Assembly (NCBI RefSeq): GCF_029945965.1
Contig: NZ_JAQSDO010000015.1
Coordinates: 1,119,952 to 1,183,951, forward strand
Origin: Thermomonas sp.
GTDB taxonomy: Bacteria; Pseudomonadota; Gammaproteobacteria; Xanthomonadales; Xanthomonadaceae
Reading direction: 5' to 3'
DNA length: 64,000 bases
Below are positions 27,067-35,800 of this stretch, in pieces. A program made the translations under genes and the position numbers. Position 1 is the first letter of the stretch, and the number at the start of each line of letters is the position of its first letter. Below the pieces are notes generated by a model. It was not told the origin of the DNA. It ran no database searches and worked only from the letters and a program-made list of their open reading frames with translations.

Positions 27067-27843
27067 TCACGGCATGTACATGCCGCCGTTGACGTGCAGA
27101 GTTTCGCCGGTGATGTAGGCCGCGGACGGCCCGACAAGGAACGCGACCGCCTTGGCGATGTCTTCCGGCTCGCCCAGGCGACCCAGCGCGATTTGCGCCA
27201 GCATCGTCTCGCGCGCCTGCTCAGGCAGATCGGCGGTCATGTCGGTGGCGATGAAGCCGGGCGCCACGACATTCACGGTAATCCCACGCGAACCAATCTC
27301 CTTGGCCAGCGACTTGCTGAACGCGATGATCCCGGCCTTGGCCGCGGCGTAGTTGGACTGCCCGGCATTGCCGGTGACTCCGACCACCGAGGCGATGTTG
27401 ACGATGCGGCCCCTGCGCGCCTTCATCATGCCGCGCAGCACCGCCTTGGAACTGCGGAAGACGCTGGTCAGGTTGGTGTCCAGGATCGCCTGCCAGTCCT
27501 CTTCCTTCATCCGCAGCAGCAGGTTGTCGCGGGTGATCCCGGCGTTGTTGACCAGGATTGATATTCCGCCGAATTCACTGGACACGGCATCGATCAATGC
27601 CTCGATCGCACCCGCCTCGTTGACCTGCAAGCGGCGGCCATGTCCACCGACAGCTGCAAGTCGCTCGCCAATCGCCAGTGCGCCTGCATCCGACGTCGCA
27701 GTCCCAATCACTGTCGCGCCGCGTGCCGCCAGTTCATCGGCGATCGCCGCCCCGATTCCGCGCGATGCGCCGGTCACCAGTGCGACTTCCCCTTTCAGAG
27801 ATGCGCCTTGCAAAGACGCTCCTTTCAGATCTTGCTCGCTCAT
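27067..27843 (-). CDS. fabG: 3-oxoacyl-ACP reductase
   Basis: The product is a classical short-chain dehydrogenase: TGASRGIG cofactor site, NNAGIT, catalytic Ser in NIASVVG and YxxxK in SNYAAAKAG. It reduces 3-oxoacyl-ACP with NADPH. The ATG at 27843 overlaps the fabD stop by 4 bp. The protein has an unusual N-terminal extension of about 15 residues, DLKGASLQGASLKG, before the normal EVALVTG start. It is made of near-repeated 15-bp units and resembles a pentapeptide-repeat stretch. Confidence 0.95.
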   Translation of the reverse strand: MSEQDLKGASLQGASLKGEVALVTGASRGIGAAIADELAARGATVIGTATSDAGALAIGERLAAVGGHGRRLQVNEAGAIEALIDAVSSEFGGISILVNNAGITRDNLLLRMKEEDWQAILDTNLTSVFRSSKAVLRGMMKARRGRIVNIASVVGVTGNAGQSNYAAAKAGIIAFSKSLAKEIGSRGITVNVVAPGFIATDMTADLPEQARETMLAQIALGRLGEPEDIAKAVAFLVGPSAAYITGETLHVNGGMYMP

Positions 27844-28805
27844 GCCGTCCATTCCTCGATTGCCGCTTCGAAGTCGCCCACGCTTCCCAGCGCGCGCGCT
27901 TCAAGTGATTTGTCGATGCGCTTGGCCAGTCCTGCCAGCACCTTGCCGGGTCCGCATTCGCCGATCCGGGTAATGCCACGTGCGGCCAATGCCTGCACGC
28001 AACCGGTCCACTGCACCGGCAGGTACAACTGGCGCACCAAGGCTTCGCGAATCGCATCGATGCTGTCGTGTACTTGCGCGTCTACGTTTTGCACCACCGG
28101 CAACACCGGCAGTCTCCAATCCATGCCGGCCATGGTGTCGGCCAACCGATTGGCGGCGTCGCGCATCAGCGGCGTATGCGACGGCACGCTGACCGCAAGT
28201 TTCACTGTCTTGCGCACACCGCGCTCAGCCAGCATGGCAAGCGCCGCATCCACCGCCGCAGCATGGCCGCCGATCACGATCTGTCTCGGCGAGTTGTAAT
28301 TGGCCGGCACCACGACCGCGCTGGCGGAGACCGCCTCGCAAACCTCAAGCACCAGTGCGTCTTCGGCACCGAGCACGGCGGCCATCGCACCCGTTCCTGC
28401 TGGCGCAGCGGCCTGCATCAGCTGGCCGCGGATGCGGACCAGATGCGCGGCATTGCGCAAGGAGATCGCCTGCGCCGCAACCAGCGCGGCGTATTCGCCA
28501 AGACTATGTCCAGCCAGTACCGACGGCTGCGCGCCACCCTGCTGCTGCCACAGACGCCACACGGCCACGCCCGCGGCGAGCAATGCCGGCTGGGTGTATT
28601 CGGTGCGGTTGAGCTGTTCTTCCGGACCGGCCTGCGACAACGCCCACAGGTCAACGCCAGCACCTTCGGAGGCTTCCTCAAAGGTGGCGCGCACGCCGGG
28701 ATGCAGCTCAGACAGCTCGGCGAGCATGCCGACCGACTGCGAACCCTGCCCCGGGAACACAAACGCAAGCGATGGCGAAGTATTGAAATCAGTCACGCGT
28801 GGCAT
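27840..28805 (-). CDS. fabD: Malonyl-CoA:ACP transacylase
   Basis: The 321-residue enzyme moves malonyl from CoA to ACP. It has the N-terminal FVFPGQGSQ, the nucleophile Ser101 in GHSLGEY, the malonyl-binding Arg in VRIRGQLMQ, and the catalytic His in VPSHTPLM. It lies between fabH (120 bp upstream) and fabG (4-bp overlap). Confidence 0.96.
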   Translation of the reverse strand: MPRVTDFNTSPSLAFVFPGQGSQSVGMLAELSELHPGVRATFEEASEGAGVDLWALSQAGPEEQLNRTEYTQPALLAAGVAVWRLWQQQGGAQPSVLAGHSLGEYAALVAAQAISLRNAAHLVRIRGQLMQAAAPAGTGAMAAVLGAEDALVLEVCEAVSASAVVVPANYNSPRQIVIGGHAAAVDAALAMLAERGVRKTVKLAVSVPSHTPLMRDAANRLADTMAGMDWRLPVLPVVQNVDAQVHDSIDAIREALVRQLYLPVQWTGCVQALAARGITRIGECGPGKVLAGLAKRIDKSLEARALGSVGDFEAAIEEWTA

Positions 28806-28906
28806 TGGCCTCTGTGGCCCCTGTTACGGATGCGCATGATACGAGCAATTGCTCTAACGCGTCTGTACCAGCGCGTATGTGGTGACTGCACGCATCAAGT
28901 GTGAAT

Positions 28907-28920
28907 GCGCCAGCAGGCGC
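28907..28920. terminator. Short GC hairpin after fabH
   Basis: GCGCC/GGCGC with loop AGCA sits five bases after the fabH stop, in the fabH-fabD gap. It is small and without a T-run, so it may be a weak attenuator only. Confidence 0.35.
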
Positions 28921-28925
28921 AAGGC

Positions 28926-29921
28926 TCAATAGCGCAGCAGCACCGAGCCCCAGGTGAAACCTCCGCCGAAGGCTTCCAGCAACACCAGCTGGCCGCGCTT
29001 TACGCGACCGGAACGCACGGCTTCGTCCAGTGCCAACGGTACCGAGCCGGAGGAGGTGTTGCCATGCCGGTCGACGGTCACGATGACCCGATCCATCGGC
29101 ATCGCCAAGCGCTTGGCGGTGGCCTCGATGATGCGCAGGTTGGCCTGGTGCGGCACCAGCCAGTCGAGATCCTCGCGTGCAAGTCCATTGGCAGACAACG
29201 CCTCGTCGACAACACTGTCGAGCGCCTTGACCGCATGCTTGAACACTTCGTTGCCGGTCATCAGCACGCGAACGCCGGCATTGTGTTCTTCGGGCTTGAA
29301 GCCGGTGGACACCCCAACCGGGTTCCACAACAGCTCTTTCTTGCTGCCATCGGCATGCATATGGGTGCTGAGGATGCCGGTTTCGGTATCGGCCTTGAGC
29401 ACTACCGCGCCCGCGCCATCGCCAAACAGCACGCAGGTACCACGGTCGGTCCAGTCGAGCATCCGGGTCAGGGTTTCGGCACCCACCACCAGCGCGGTCT
29501 TCGCGGCGCCAGACTGGATGAACTGGTCGGCGACGGTCAGCGCGTAGATGAAGCCCGAGCACGCGGCATTGACGTCGAATGCCGGACAACCGGCAATGCC
29601 CAGCTTGTGCTGCAGGATGCAGGCGGTGGACGGGAAGATCAGGTCGGGGGTAGTGGTGCCGACGATGATCAGGTCGATCTCGGACGCATCCACACCGGCC
29701 GCTTCCAGCGCGCGACGCGCGGCATGCAGGGACAGGTCGCTGGTGAGCTCGCCTTCAGCGGCGACATGGCGTTCACGGATGCCGGTTCGCGAGGTGATCC
29801 ATTCGTCGCTGGTGTCGACCCGCGTGGCCAGGTCGCTGTTGGTCAACACCTTTTCCGGGAGATAGCTGCCGGTACCGGCAATTCGGGAAAACAGGCGCGG
29901 CGACGTGGACGACTGGCTCAT
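28926..29921 (-). CDS. fabH: 3-oxoacyl-ACP synthase III
   Basis: The 331-residue initiating condensing enzyme has the triad Cys121 (NAACSGF), His in VPHQANLRI and Asn in [10 protein letters not shown]. It joins acetyl-CoA (or another acyl-CoA) with malonyl-ACP. The start at 29921 has an AAGGAG Shine-Dalgarno. In E. coli plsX precedes fabH; here the gene upstream is rpmF and plsX is missing. Confidence 0.95.
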   Translation of the reverse strand: MSQSSTSPRLFSRIAGTGSYLPEKVLTNSDLATRVDTSDEWITSRTGIRERHVAAEGELTSDLSLHAARRALEAAGVDASEIDLIIVGTTTPDLIFPSTACILQHKLGIAGCPAFDVNAACSGFIYALTVADQFIQSGAAKTALVVGAETLTRMLDWTDRGTCVLFGDGAGAVVLKADTETGILSTHMHADGSKKELLWNPVGVSTGFKPEEHNAGVRVLMTGNEVFKHAVKALDSVVDEALSANGLAREDLDWLVPHQANLRIIEATAKRLAMPMDRVIVTVDRHGNTSSGSVPLALDEAVRSGRVKRGQLVLLEAFGGGFTWGSVLLRY

Positions 29922-30070
29922 GCGGGAAGCTCCTTGCAGGCCTGCCACCATAGCGCGGCGGGCCGGGGCGGGCCGAGGCCGGCCCAAAATTGGGCGAAAC
30001 GCAGAAATGCCAACGGCCGCACCAAGGGCGCGGCCGGGCATGGAAGCTCACACGACCTTGCGGTCGCGGC

Positions 30071-30265
30071 TCACTCTTCGTCGACGACCTTGACCTTGGG
30101 CGCGATGACCTGCTTGCCGCGGTAGTAACCATCGGCGGTCACGTGATGGCGCACATGGATCTCGCCGCTGGTCGGGTCGGTGGCCAACTGCTTGGCGGAC
30201 AGGGCGTCATGGGCGCGGCGCATGCCACGGCGGGACGGGGAAACGCGGGACTTCTGGACAGCCAT
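30071..30265 (-). CDS. rpmF: 50S ribosomal protein L32
   Basis: The 64-residue basic protein opens with [21 protein letters not shown], the L32 signature. The cysteine-type zinc site seen in some L32 proteins is absent. It lies 149 bp upstream of fabH and 115 bp downstream of yceD, following the widespread yceD-rpmF-fab order. Confidence 0.97.
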   Translation of the reverse strand: MAVQKSRVSPSRRGMRRAHDALSAKQLATDPTSGEIHVRHHVTADGYYRGKQVIAPKVKVVDEE

Positions 30266-30380
30266 CGTGCAACTCCAAACTGTGAAAACGGGACCACAAC
30301 AGTGCGGCCAAGCCGCGATGATTTGTCAGTCGAACTCTAAGGTCTCGAATTCGTACCAACGATTTTAAATAGCTGGACGT

Positions 30381-30887
30381 TCAATCCTTCTTCAGCCCCA
30401 CCAATGCCGCGAACGGATTGGCTTTGGCCGTTTCCTCGATGGTGGGCGCGAAATCGCGCTCGACCACTTCGGCATCCGGCGCCACCGCAACTACCGGCAA
30501 CGCCAATATCAATTCGTCCTCCACCAGCTCCGCCGGCCGCAGCATCGCATCGGCATCCACCAGCAGCGCCTCGTACTCCTCCGGCAGGGCCGCTTCATCG
30601 GCCTCATTACGGATCAAGCCCAGCCGCTGCGAAATCCGTACCGGCAACAGGAATCGCTTCAAGCTTCTCTGGCATTCCAGCGGCAGCTCGGCATCGATCC
30701 CGAGTTCGACGTACGAAACCCGCAACGCATCGATACCGAACGCAAGCCGGAACCGGACTTCGCCTTCGGTATCAAACAAGCTGCTGCCCAGCCGGGTCAT
30801 CGCCGCAAGCGGAATCCGACCTTCGAATTCACGCCGCGCCGCGACCATCCGCCAAGCATCCAGCACATCGGGCACGGTGTGGGACAT
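30381..30887 (-). CDS. yceD: YceD/DUF177 family protein (23S rRNA accumulation protein)
   Basis: The 168-residue protein has the DUF177 pattern: a central strand-rich part (GEVRFRLAFGIDALRVSYVELGIDAELPLECQRSL) and a C-terminal acidic block with 'AELVEDELILALPVVAVAPD' and 'NPFAALVGLK'. Its E. coli and plant homologues affect 23S rRNA levels. It is paired with rpmF as almost everywhere. The ATG at 30887 is chosen because upstream residues in the track cross the divergent promoter region. Confidence 0.88.
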   Translation of the reverse strand: MSHTVPDVLDAWRMVAARREFEGRIPLAAMTRLGSSLFDTEGEVRFRLAFGIDALRVSYVELGIDAELPLECQRSLKRFLLPVRISQRLGLIRNEADEAALPEEYEALLVDADAMLRPAELVEDELILALPVVAVAPDAEVVERDFAPTIEETAKANPFAALVGLKKD

Positions 30888-31013
30888 AAGCCGGAGAATG
30901 TTACGGGACTGGCCTTTTCTCGTCAAACCATGGACTTGTTGACTGATCGAGCGCTGCGTCGAGGCAAAGCGCACAGGTTTGCCGCTATCTTCGCGCTGTC
31001 GCAGACTGGAGAC

Positions 31014-31379
31014 ATGAATGCCGCCCTGACTGTGATTTTAGCCGCTGTTGCAGCGGGTGCCCTGTTCCTGCTCTGGCGGTTACGCCGCATCAGCAGCGGA
31101 CGCCACCGCGCCATCCGTGAGCTGCTGGATGCCGCCGACGCCCTGGAAACCCGGTTGCGCACCGCCCGGGAGGAAATCGAGGCGATTGCTGGCGACCAGC
31201 AGGACCCGGTACTCGGCGCGATGCAGGAAATCCTGCGCCAGCGCCTGTGGCTGCAGGAACACGCCAACGACGCCAGCGTGGAGCACCTGCAAGCCGTGCG
31301 TGACTCGCTGGAAGCCGCCCGGGTCAAGCTCGAAGGCCAATTGCAGCGGGTCGACCAGGCCCGGCTGGTTGGTATCTGA
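31014..31379 (+). CDS. Small membrane-anchored coiled-coil protein of unknown function
   Basis: I do not recognise this 121-residue protein. Residues 3-21 form one hydrophobic helix (ALTVILAAVAAGALFLLW), followed by a basic stop (RLRRISSGRHR) and then about 85 residues of continuous heptad-like helix rich in Leu, Glu, Arg and Gln, with no Cys. This looks like an inner-membrane anchor with a cytoplasmic coiled coil. It is divergent from yceD and ends 3 nt before the Maf gene, so the two are probably co-transcribed. The start at 31014 follows CTGGAGAC; the upstream part of the track ORF overlaps yceD. Confidence 0.65.
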   Translation: MNAALTVILAAVAAGALFLLWRLRRISSGRHRAIRELLDAADALETRLRTAREEIEAIAGDQQDPVLGAMQEILRQRLWLQEHANDASVEHLQAVRDSLEAARVKLEGQLQRVDQARLVGI

Positions 31380-31382
31380 TCG

Positions 31383-31961
31383 ATGTCGCGGCTGATCCTG
31401 GCGTCCACCTCGGTCTATCGCCGCGAGCTGCTCGGGCGCCTGCGTCTGCCGTTCGATGTGGCCCGTCCCGATGTCGATGAGACGCCTCTTCCAGATGAGG
31501 CCCCAAGCGATCTGGCAGTTCGGCTGGCGCGCGCCAAAGCCTGGGCGGTCGCGTCGCAGCAATCGGATGATGTCTGGGCGCTGGGTTCCGACCAGGTCGC
31601 CGAACTGAACGGCCAGCCCCTCGGCAAGCCCGGCGGCCGCGATGCGGCAATTGTCCAACTGCAGGCGATGCGCGGTCATTGCGTGCGCTTCCACACGGCG
31701 CTGTGCGTGGCCCATCCCGATGGGCACATGTTTGCGGCGCTTGATCTCACCGAGGTCCATTTCCGCGCGCTGGACGATGCGGAGATCACACGTTATGTCG
31801 ATGCCGAACGGCCCTTTGACTGCGCCGGCAGCTTCAAGTCCGAAGGCCTCGGCATCACCCTGTTCGAGCACATCGACAATCAGGATCCGACCGCACTGGT
31901 CGGCCTTCCGCTGATTGCAACCTGTCGAGTGCTGCGGCTGGCGGGTTTCGCCCTGCCCTGA
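31383..31961 (+). CDS. Maf-like nucleotide pyrophosphatase (YceF subgroup)
   Basis: The 192-residue product has the Maf family opening LILASTSVYRRELL, then DVDET, a catalytic Asp in LGSDQVAELNG, and CAGSFKSEGLG. Maf proteins hydrolyse non-canonical or modified NTPs; the YceF subgroup prefers 7-methyl-GTP. Its position beside yceD-rpmF matches yceF in E. coli, although here it is on the opposite strand. It ends 12 bp from the convergent GT39 gene. Confidence 0.88.
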   Translation: MSRLILASTSVYRRELLGRLRLPFDVARPDVDETPLPDEAPSDLAVRLARAKAWAVASQQSDDVWALGSDQVAELNGQPLGKPGGRDAAIVQLQAMRGHCVRFHTALCVAHPDGHMFAALDLTEVHFRALDDAEITRYVDAERPFDCAGSFKSEGLGITLFEHIDNQDPTALVGLPLIATCRVLRLAGFALP

Positions 31962-31973
31962 CCGCGCAAGCTG

Positions 31974-33821
31974 TCAGCGAACCGTGATTCGCTGCTCGGC
32001 CCAGTCTTCGACGCTGCCGTCTGCGCCATGCAGGCGCAGGCCCAGCCAATGCCCGCCGGGCGCGATATTCGTGATGCGGCCGCGTAAACCCACCCGTGGC
32101 TGGTTGGGATCGCTGCTGATCTTCCAGAAACCGGCCACCTCGGGCTTGGATTCGCCATATTCCGCCAATGCGGCCACGCGGCCATCGAGCAGGATCTCGA
32201 CCGATGCGAGTCCCACCCCATCCTTGAATGCCCAACCGGCAACATCGAACGATGGATCCACCATCGCCGACGGCCCGGGGGCATCGAGGAAAGCCAGCGA
32301 TGGCGTGGTGCAGGCATGCGATGGCGCACGTGCCTGCAGCGCGAACAACAGGAAACGCTGGCGGCCATGGTCCACGTTCACCACCTGCGGCGCCGGCAAT
32401 GGCCCGGCCTGTTCGCACAGGCGATGGTAGTAGCCGAGCAGGTCGCTGAATTCGACATCGTTCGCTGCGATTACCAGTAACTCGGGCCGGTCGACATCGA
32501 CATCGAGTCTCTCGCGCAACAGTCCCCATAACGCCAACTGCGGCGCGCGCCCGTGCTTGCCATTGAGCGGATGGTCGAGCACGGGGATCTCGGCATTACC
32601 CAGTGCAAAGCCCAGCTCGGCACCCAGCTTGAAGTCGCCGGCGATCAGGCGCGTGCCGGGTGGCATCGACGCCAACCTGCTCCGCACCGTATCGGCAAGC
32701 ACATCCCATCCGGCGAAATTAGTCGGATGGAAATTGCGCGATGCCGTTTGCGCGCGCAACGCGGGCACAGATGCGATGGCGTAATACCCGAGCACCGCCG
32801 CCAGGCCCAGCCCTGCCGTGACCCAGGTGGCGATCCGCCAGCCGCGCGACCAACGCGCCAACACCAAAGGCACCAAAGGCAATAACGCCAGGTAGCCGGG
32901 CAACGGCCAATGGAAGCTCACCCGCTCGCGGTCGGCGAAGAAGCCCAGCGCAAGAAACCCGAGCACGATCAGCGAACCACACAGCGCCAGGTAGCGCGAG
33001 GCGTCATCGCTGCGGGTGGCCAGAGCACGCCACGCTGCAACAGTCATGGCCACCAGCAGCAGTGGTGTTGCGAGCAGCAATTGCATCCGGCCCAGGCGCA
33101 GGCCTTCGCTGCTGAACTGCCATGGATGCCGGTCGACCAGCTGAAACTGCAGGCCGGCATCGCCGTGATGCAGGTTCCACAGCAGCAGCGGAAGCCAAGC
33201 GAGCGCGCCAACGACGATCGCCAACCACGCCAACGGACTGCGCAAGACGCGACGACCTGCCGGCAATACCAGCATCGCGACGAGACCCACCGCGATGACC
33301 GCGGCGAACCGGTAGTGGCATAGGCCGCCGATCGCCAGGCCCATTGCCAATTCCGCGGCACCGAATGCCCCGACCTGCCGCAACAACCGCAGGCCGGCAT
33401 CCAGGCACAGCACCGTCGCCAGCAGCAAGGGCACATCGGGAAGTGCGAGCAGACCCATGCTGCCGGCCAAGGGCAGCAGCAGCGACAGGCTGCCGGCCTG
33501 CCAGCCCGTGCGCGCATCGAATTCATGTGTGGTCATGCGCACCATCAGCCATGGAATCAGCGCACTGATCAGCAGAAACGGCAGGCGCAGCGCAAACGCG
33601 TGGTTGCCGCCGAAACTCGTACCAAACCAGGCCAGCCATGCAGTCAGGCCAGGCAGGTCGGAATACGCCCAGGCCAGGTGCTGGCTTTCCTGCCAGTAGA
33701 ACGCCTCATCGACGAATACCGGCAACTGCCACGCCAATACGAGCTTGATCGCACAAACGACCAGCCACAGCCCGACGAACCAGCGTCGCGCGCATCCAAC
33801 CTCTGGCCTGTCACGTATCAA
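31974..33821 (-). CDS. GT39/ArnT-like membrane glycosyltransferase with Ig-like C-terminal domain
   Basis: The 615-residue protein has about 10-11 predicted membrane helices and the GT-C family signature early on: a luminal Asp-Glu pair in VFVDEAFYWQESQHLAWAYSD. It therefore probably transfers sugars from polyprenyl-phosphate donors in the periplasm; the acceptor is unknown. After the membrane part, about 120 residues form a soluble beta-sandwich with FDVAGWAFKDGVGLASVEILLDG, resembling Ig-like surface domains that carry a 'GWA...VEVxxDG' motif. The only usable start is a TTG at 33821. Just 20 bp separates it from the GTG of the divergent moxR ORF. Confidence 0.8.
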   Translation of the reverse strand: MIRDRPEVGCARRWFVGLWLVVCAIKLVLAWQLPVFVDEAFYWQESQHLAWAYSDLPGLTAWLAWFGTSFGGNHAFALRLPFLLISALIPWLMVRMTTHEFDARTGWQAGSLSLLLPLAGSMGLLALPDVPLLLATVLCLDAGLRLLRQVGAFGAAELAMGLAIGGLCHYRFAAVIAVGLVAMLVLPAGRRVLRSPLAWLAIVVGALAWLPLLLWNLHHGDAGLQFQLVDRHPWQFSSEGLRLGRMQLLLATPLLLVAMTVAAWRALATRSDDASRYLALCGSLIVLGFLALGFFADRERVSFHWPLPGYLALLPLVPLVLARWSRGWRIATWVTAGLGLAAVLGYYAIASVPALRAQTASRNFHPTNFAGWDVLADTVRSRLASMPPGTRLIAGDFKLGAELGFALGNAEIPVLDHPLNGKHGRAPQLALWGLLRERLDVDVDRPELLVIAANDVEFSDLLGYYHRLCEQAGPLPAPQVVNVDHGRQRFLLFALQARAPSHACTTPSLAFLDAPGPSAMVDPSFDVAGWAFKDGVGLASVEILLDGRVAALAEYGESKPEVAGFWKISSDPNQPRVGLRGRITNIAPGGHWLGLRLHGADGSVEDWAEQRITVR

Positions 33822-33880
33822 CTTGCAACCCCGCTACACTCGTGGACTCACGGACCGAGGCGCCATTGCCCATACTCGAC

Positions 33881-34831
33881 ATGACTGCATCCCCGGCGAA
33901 CGACGCGATCCTACCCGAAGCCCTGCGCGCCGCCCTGCGCGATGCACAGGCCCAGGTCAATACATTGGTGCTCGGCAAGCCGCAACAGGTGCGGCTGGCC
34001 TTCGTCGCCCTGCTGGCCGATGGCCACCTGCTGATCGAGGACTTGCCGGGATTGGGCAAGACCACACTCGCGCATGCAATGGCGGCCACGCTCGGCCTCG
34101 GCTTCCAGCGCGTGCAGTTCACCTCCGACTTGTTGCCAGCCGACATCCTGGGCGTCTCGGTATACGAAGCGCAGACCCGGCGCTTCGAATTCCACAAAGG
34201 CCCGGTGTTCACCCATGTGCTACTGGCCGACGAGATCAACCGCGCGCCACCGCGCACGCAAAGTTCACTACTGGAGGCAATGGCCGAACACCAGGTCAGC
34301 ATCGACGGCCAGACCCGTCCATTGCCCGACCCGTTCCTGGTGATCGCGACGCAGAATCCGGTCGATCTCGCCGGCACCTATCCGTTGCCGGATTCGCAAC
34401 TTGATCGCTTCCTGCTGCGGCTCGCACTGGGTTATCCGGACGAAGTCGCAGAACGCGCGCTGCTGTCTGGCGTTGATCGGCGCGACCTGATCGCGCAGGT
34501 ATCGCCATTGCTGGATGCCGAACAGGTCATTGCGCTGCGCCGCGCGGTGCAGTGTGTAAATGCCAGCGAGGCATTGATCGGCTATGTGCAGGCGCTGGTC
34601 AGCCGTAGCCGCAGCCATCCCGGCGTTCGCGTCGGCTTGTCGCCCCGCGCGGGGCTTGCCCTGTTGCGGGCAGCGCGTGCACATGCACTGCTGCTGGGTC
34701 GCAGTCACGCATTGCCGGAAGACGTGCAGGCACTGTTCGCCGCGGTCGCCGAACATCGCCTGGTCGGTGAGGCGGACACCTCTGTCGCCACCCTGGCCAA
34801 GGCGATCCTGCACGCGGTGCCGGTGGACTGA
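33881..34831 (+). CDS. MoxR family AAA+ ATPase
   Basis: The protein is a MoxR-type chaperone ATPase: Walker A EDLPGLGKTTL, Walker B HVLLADEINRAPP, sensor ATQNPVDLAGTYPLPDSQLDRF, and arginine-finger region. These ATPases, with a VWA or DUF58 partner, help mature secreted or membrane complexes. I chose the ATG at 33881; a GTG at 33842 would add 13 residues but leaves only 20 bp to the divergent gene. It is followed immediately by DUF58 and transglutaminase genes, a conserved trio. Confidence 0.92.
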   Translation: MTASPANDAILPEALRAALRDAQAQVNTLVLGKPQQVRLAFVALLADGHLLIEDLPGLGKTTLAHAMAATLGLGFQRVQFTSDLLPADILGVSVYEAQTRRFEFHKGPVFTHVLLADEINRAPPRTQSSLLEAMAEHQVSIDGQTRPLPDPFLVIATQNPVDLAGTYPLPDSQLDRFLLRLALGYPDEVAERALLSGVDRRDLIAQVSPLLDAEQVIALRRAVQCVNASEALIGYVQALVSRSRSHPGVRVGLSPRAGLALLRAARAHALLLGRSHALPEDVQALFAAVAEHRLVGEADTSVATLAKAILHAVPVD

Positions 34832-35800
34832 GTGTTCAGCGGACTGCGCCGGCGGCTGCAAGCCAGGATCCAGGGATGGATGCGACCTCGGCAGGCGGAA
34901 ACCCTGCCGGCGCGCATGACCCGGCAACGCATCTATGTATTGCCCACCGCCAGCGGCCTGTTCTTCGGCTTCGTGCTCGGCACGATGATGCTCGGGGCGC
35001 TGAACTTCAACAACAACCCCGCACTGCTGCTCGCCTTCCTGGTCGCCGGTGCCGCGCAGGCCAGCCTGTTTGGCGCGCACATGCAGTTGTCGGGCGTAGT
35101 GGTGTCCACCATTGCTGCCGATCCGGTGCCGGCCGGCGAGCCCATGCGCCTGCGCATCGCACTCGGAGCGATCGACCAACGCGTACGCCGCGGTTTGCGC
35201 GTTGCCCATGGCGATGCCTTCGCTCACACCAGTTTCGACAGCCATGGCGGCACTGTCGAGTTGCTGTTGCCGACCGAACATCGCGGCTTGCTGTCGGTGT
35301 CGCGGATCGAACTGAGCACCGTGCAGCCGCTGGGGCTGGCGCGTGCCTGGGGCTATGTGTGGCCCGACGAATCCCTGCTGGTTTATCCCGCCGCGGAAGC
35401 CCAGGCGCCCCCACTGCCTGCACCGGCGGGCGACGCAGGCCGCGCGCATGTCACCCGCGCCGGCGACGACATCCACCAGTTGCGCAATTACCGTGCCGGC
35501 GATGCGCGCCGCAGCGTGGCGTGGAAGGCATCGGCACGCCGCGGCAGCCTGTTGGTGCGCGAATACGAACAGCACCGCAGCGAACAGCTGACCCTGGACT
35601 GGCAACTGACCGCCGGCCTGCCCTACGAACAGCGCATCCGCCGGCTGGCGCGCTGGGTTGACGATGCCGAACGCGAAGGCCGCCGCTATGCACTGGCCCT
35701 CCCCGGGCAAGCGCTGATTCCGATGGGACTAGGCACCTCACATCGGCATCGCTGCCTGCGCGCATTGGCCCTGCTACCCGGCGAGGCCGCACATGGCTGA
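34832..35800 (+). CDS. DUF58 domain membrane protein
   Basis: The 322-residue protein has two membrane segments near residues 38-78 (LPTASGLFFGFVLGTMMLGALNF, then LLLAFLVAGAAQASLFGA) and a DUF58 core with 'GDDIHQLRNYRAGDARRSVAWKASARRG', the family signature. It is the usual partner of MoxR ATPases. It starts with GTG directly after the moxR TGA and overlaps the next gene by 8 bp, so the three are translationally linked. Confidence 0.9.
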   Translation: MFSGLRRRLQARIQGWMRPRQAETLPARMTRQRIYVLPTASGLFFGFVLGTMMLGALNFNNNPALLLAFLVAGAAQASLFGAHMQLSGVVVSTIAADPVPAGEPMRLRIALGAIDQRVRRGLRVAHGDAFAHTSFDSHGGTVELLLPTEHRGLLSVSRIELSTVQPLGLARAWGYVWPDESLLVYPAAEAQAPPLPAPAGDAGRAHVTRAGDDIHQLRNYRAGDARRSVAWKASARRGSLLVREYEQHRSEQLTLDWQLTAGLPYEQRIRRLARWVDDAEREGRRYALALPGQALIPMGLGTSHRHRCLRALALLPGEAAHG

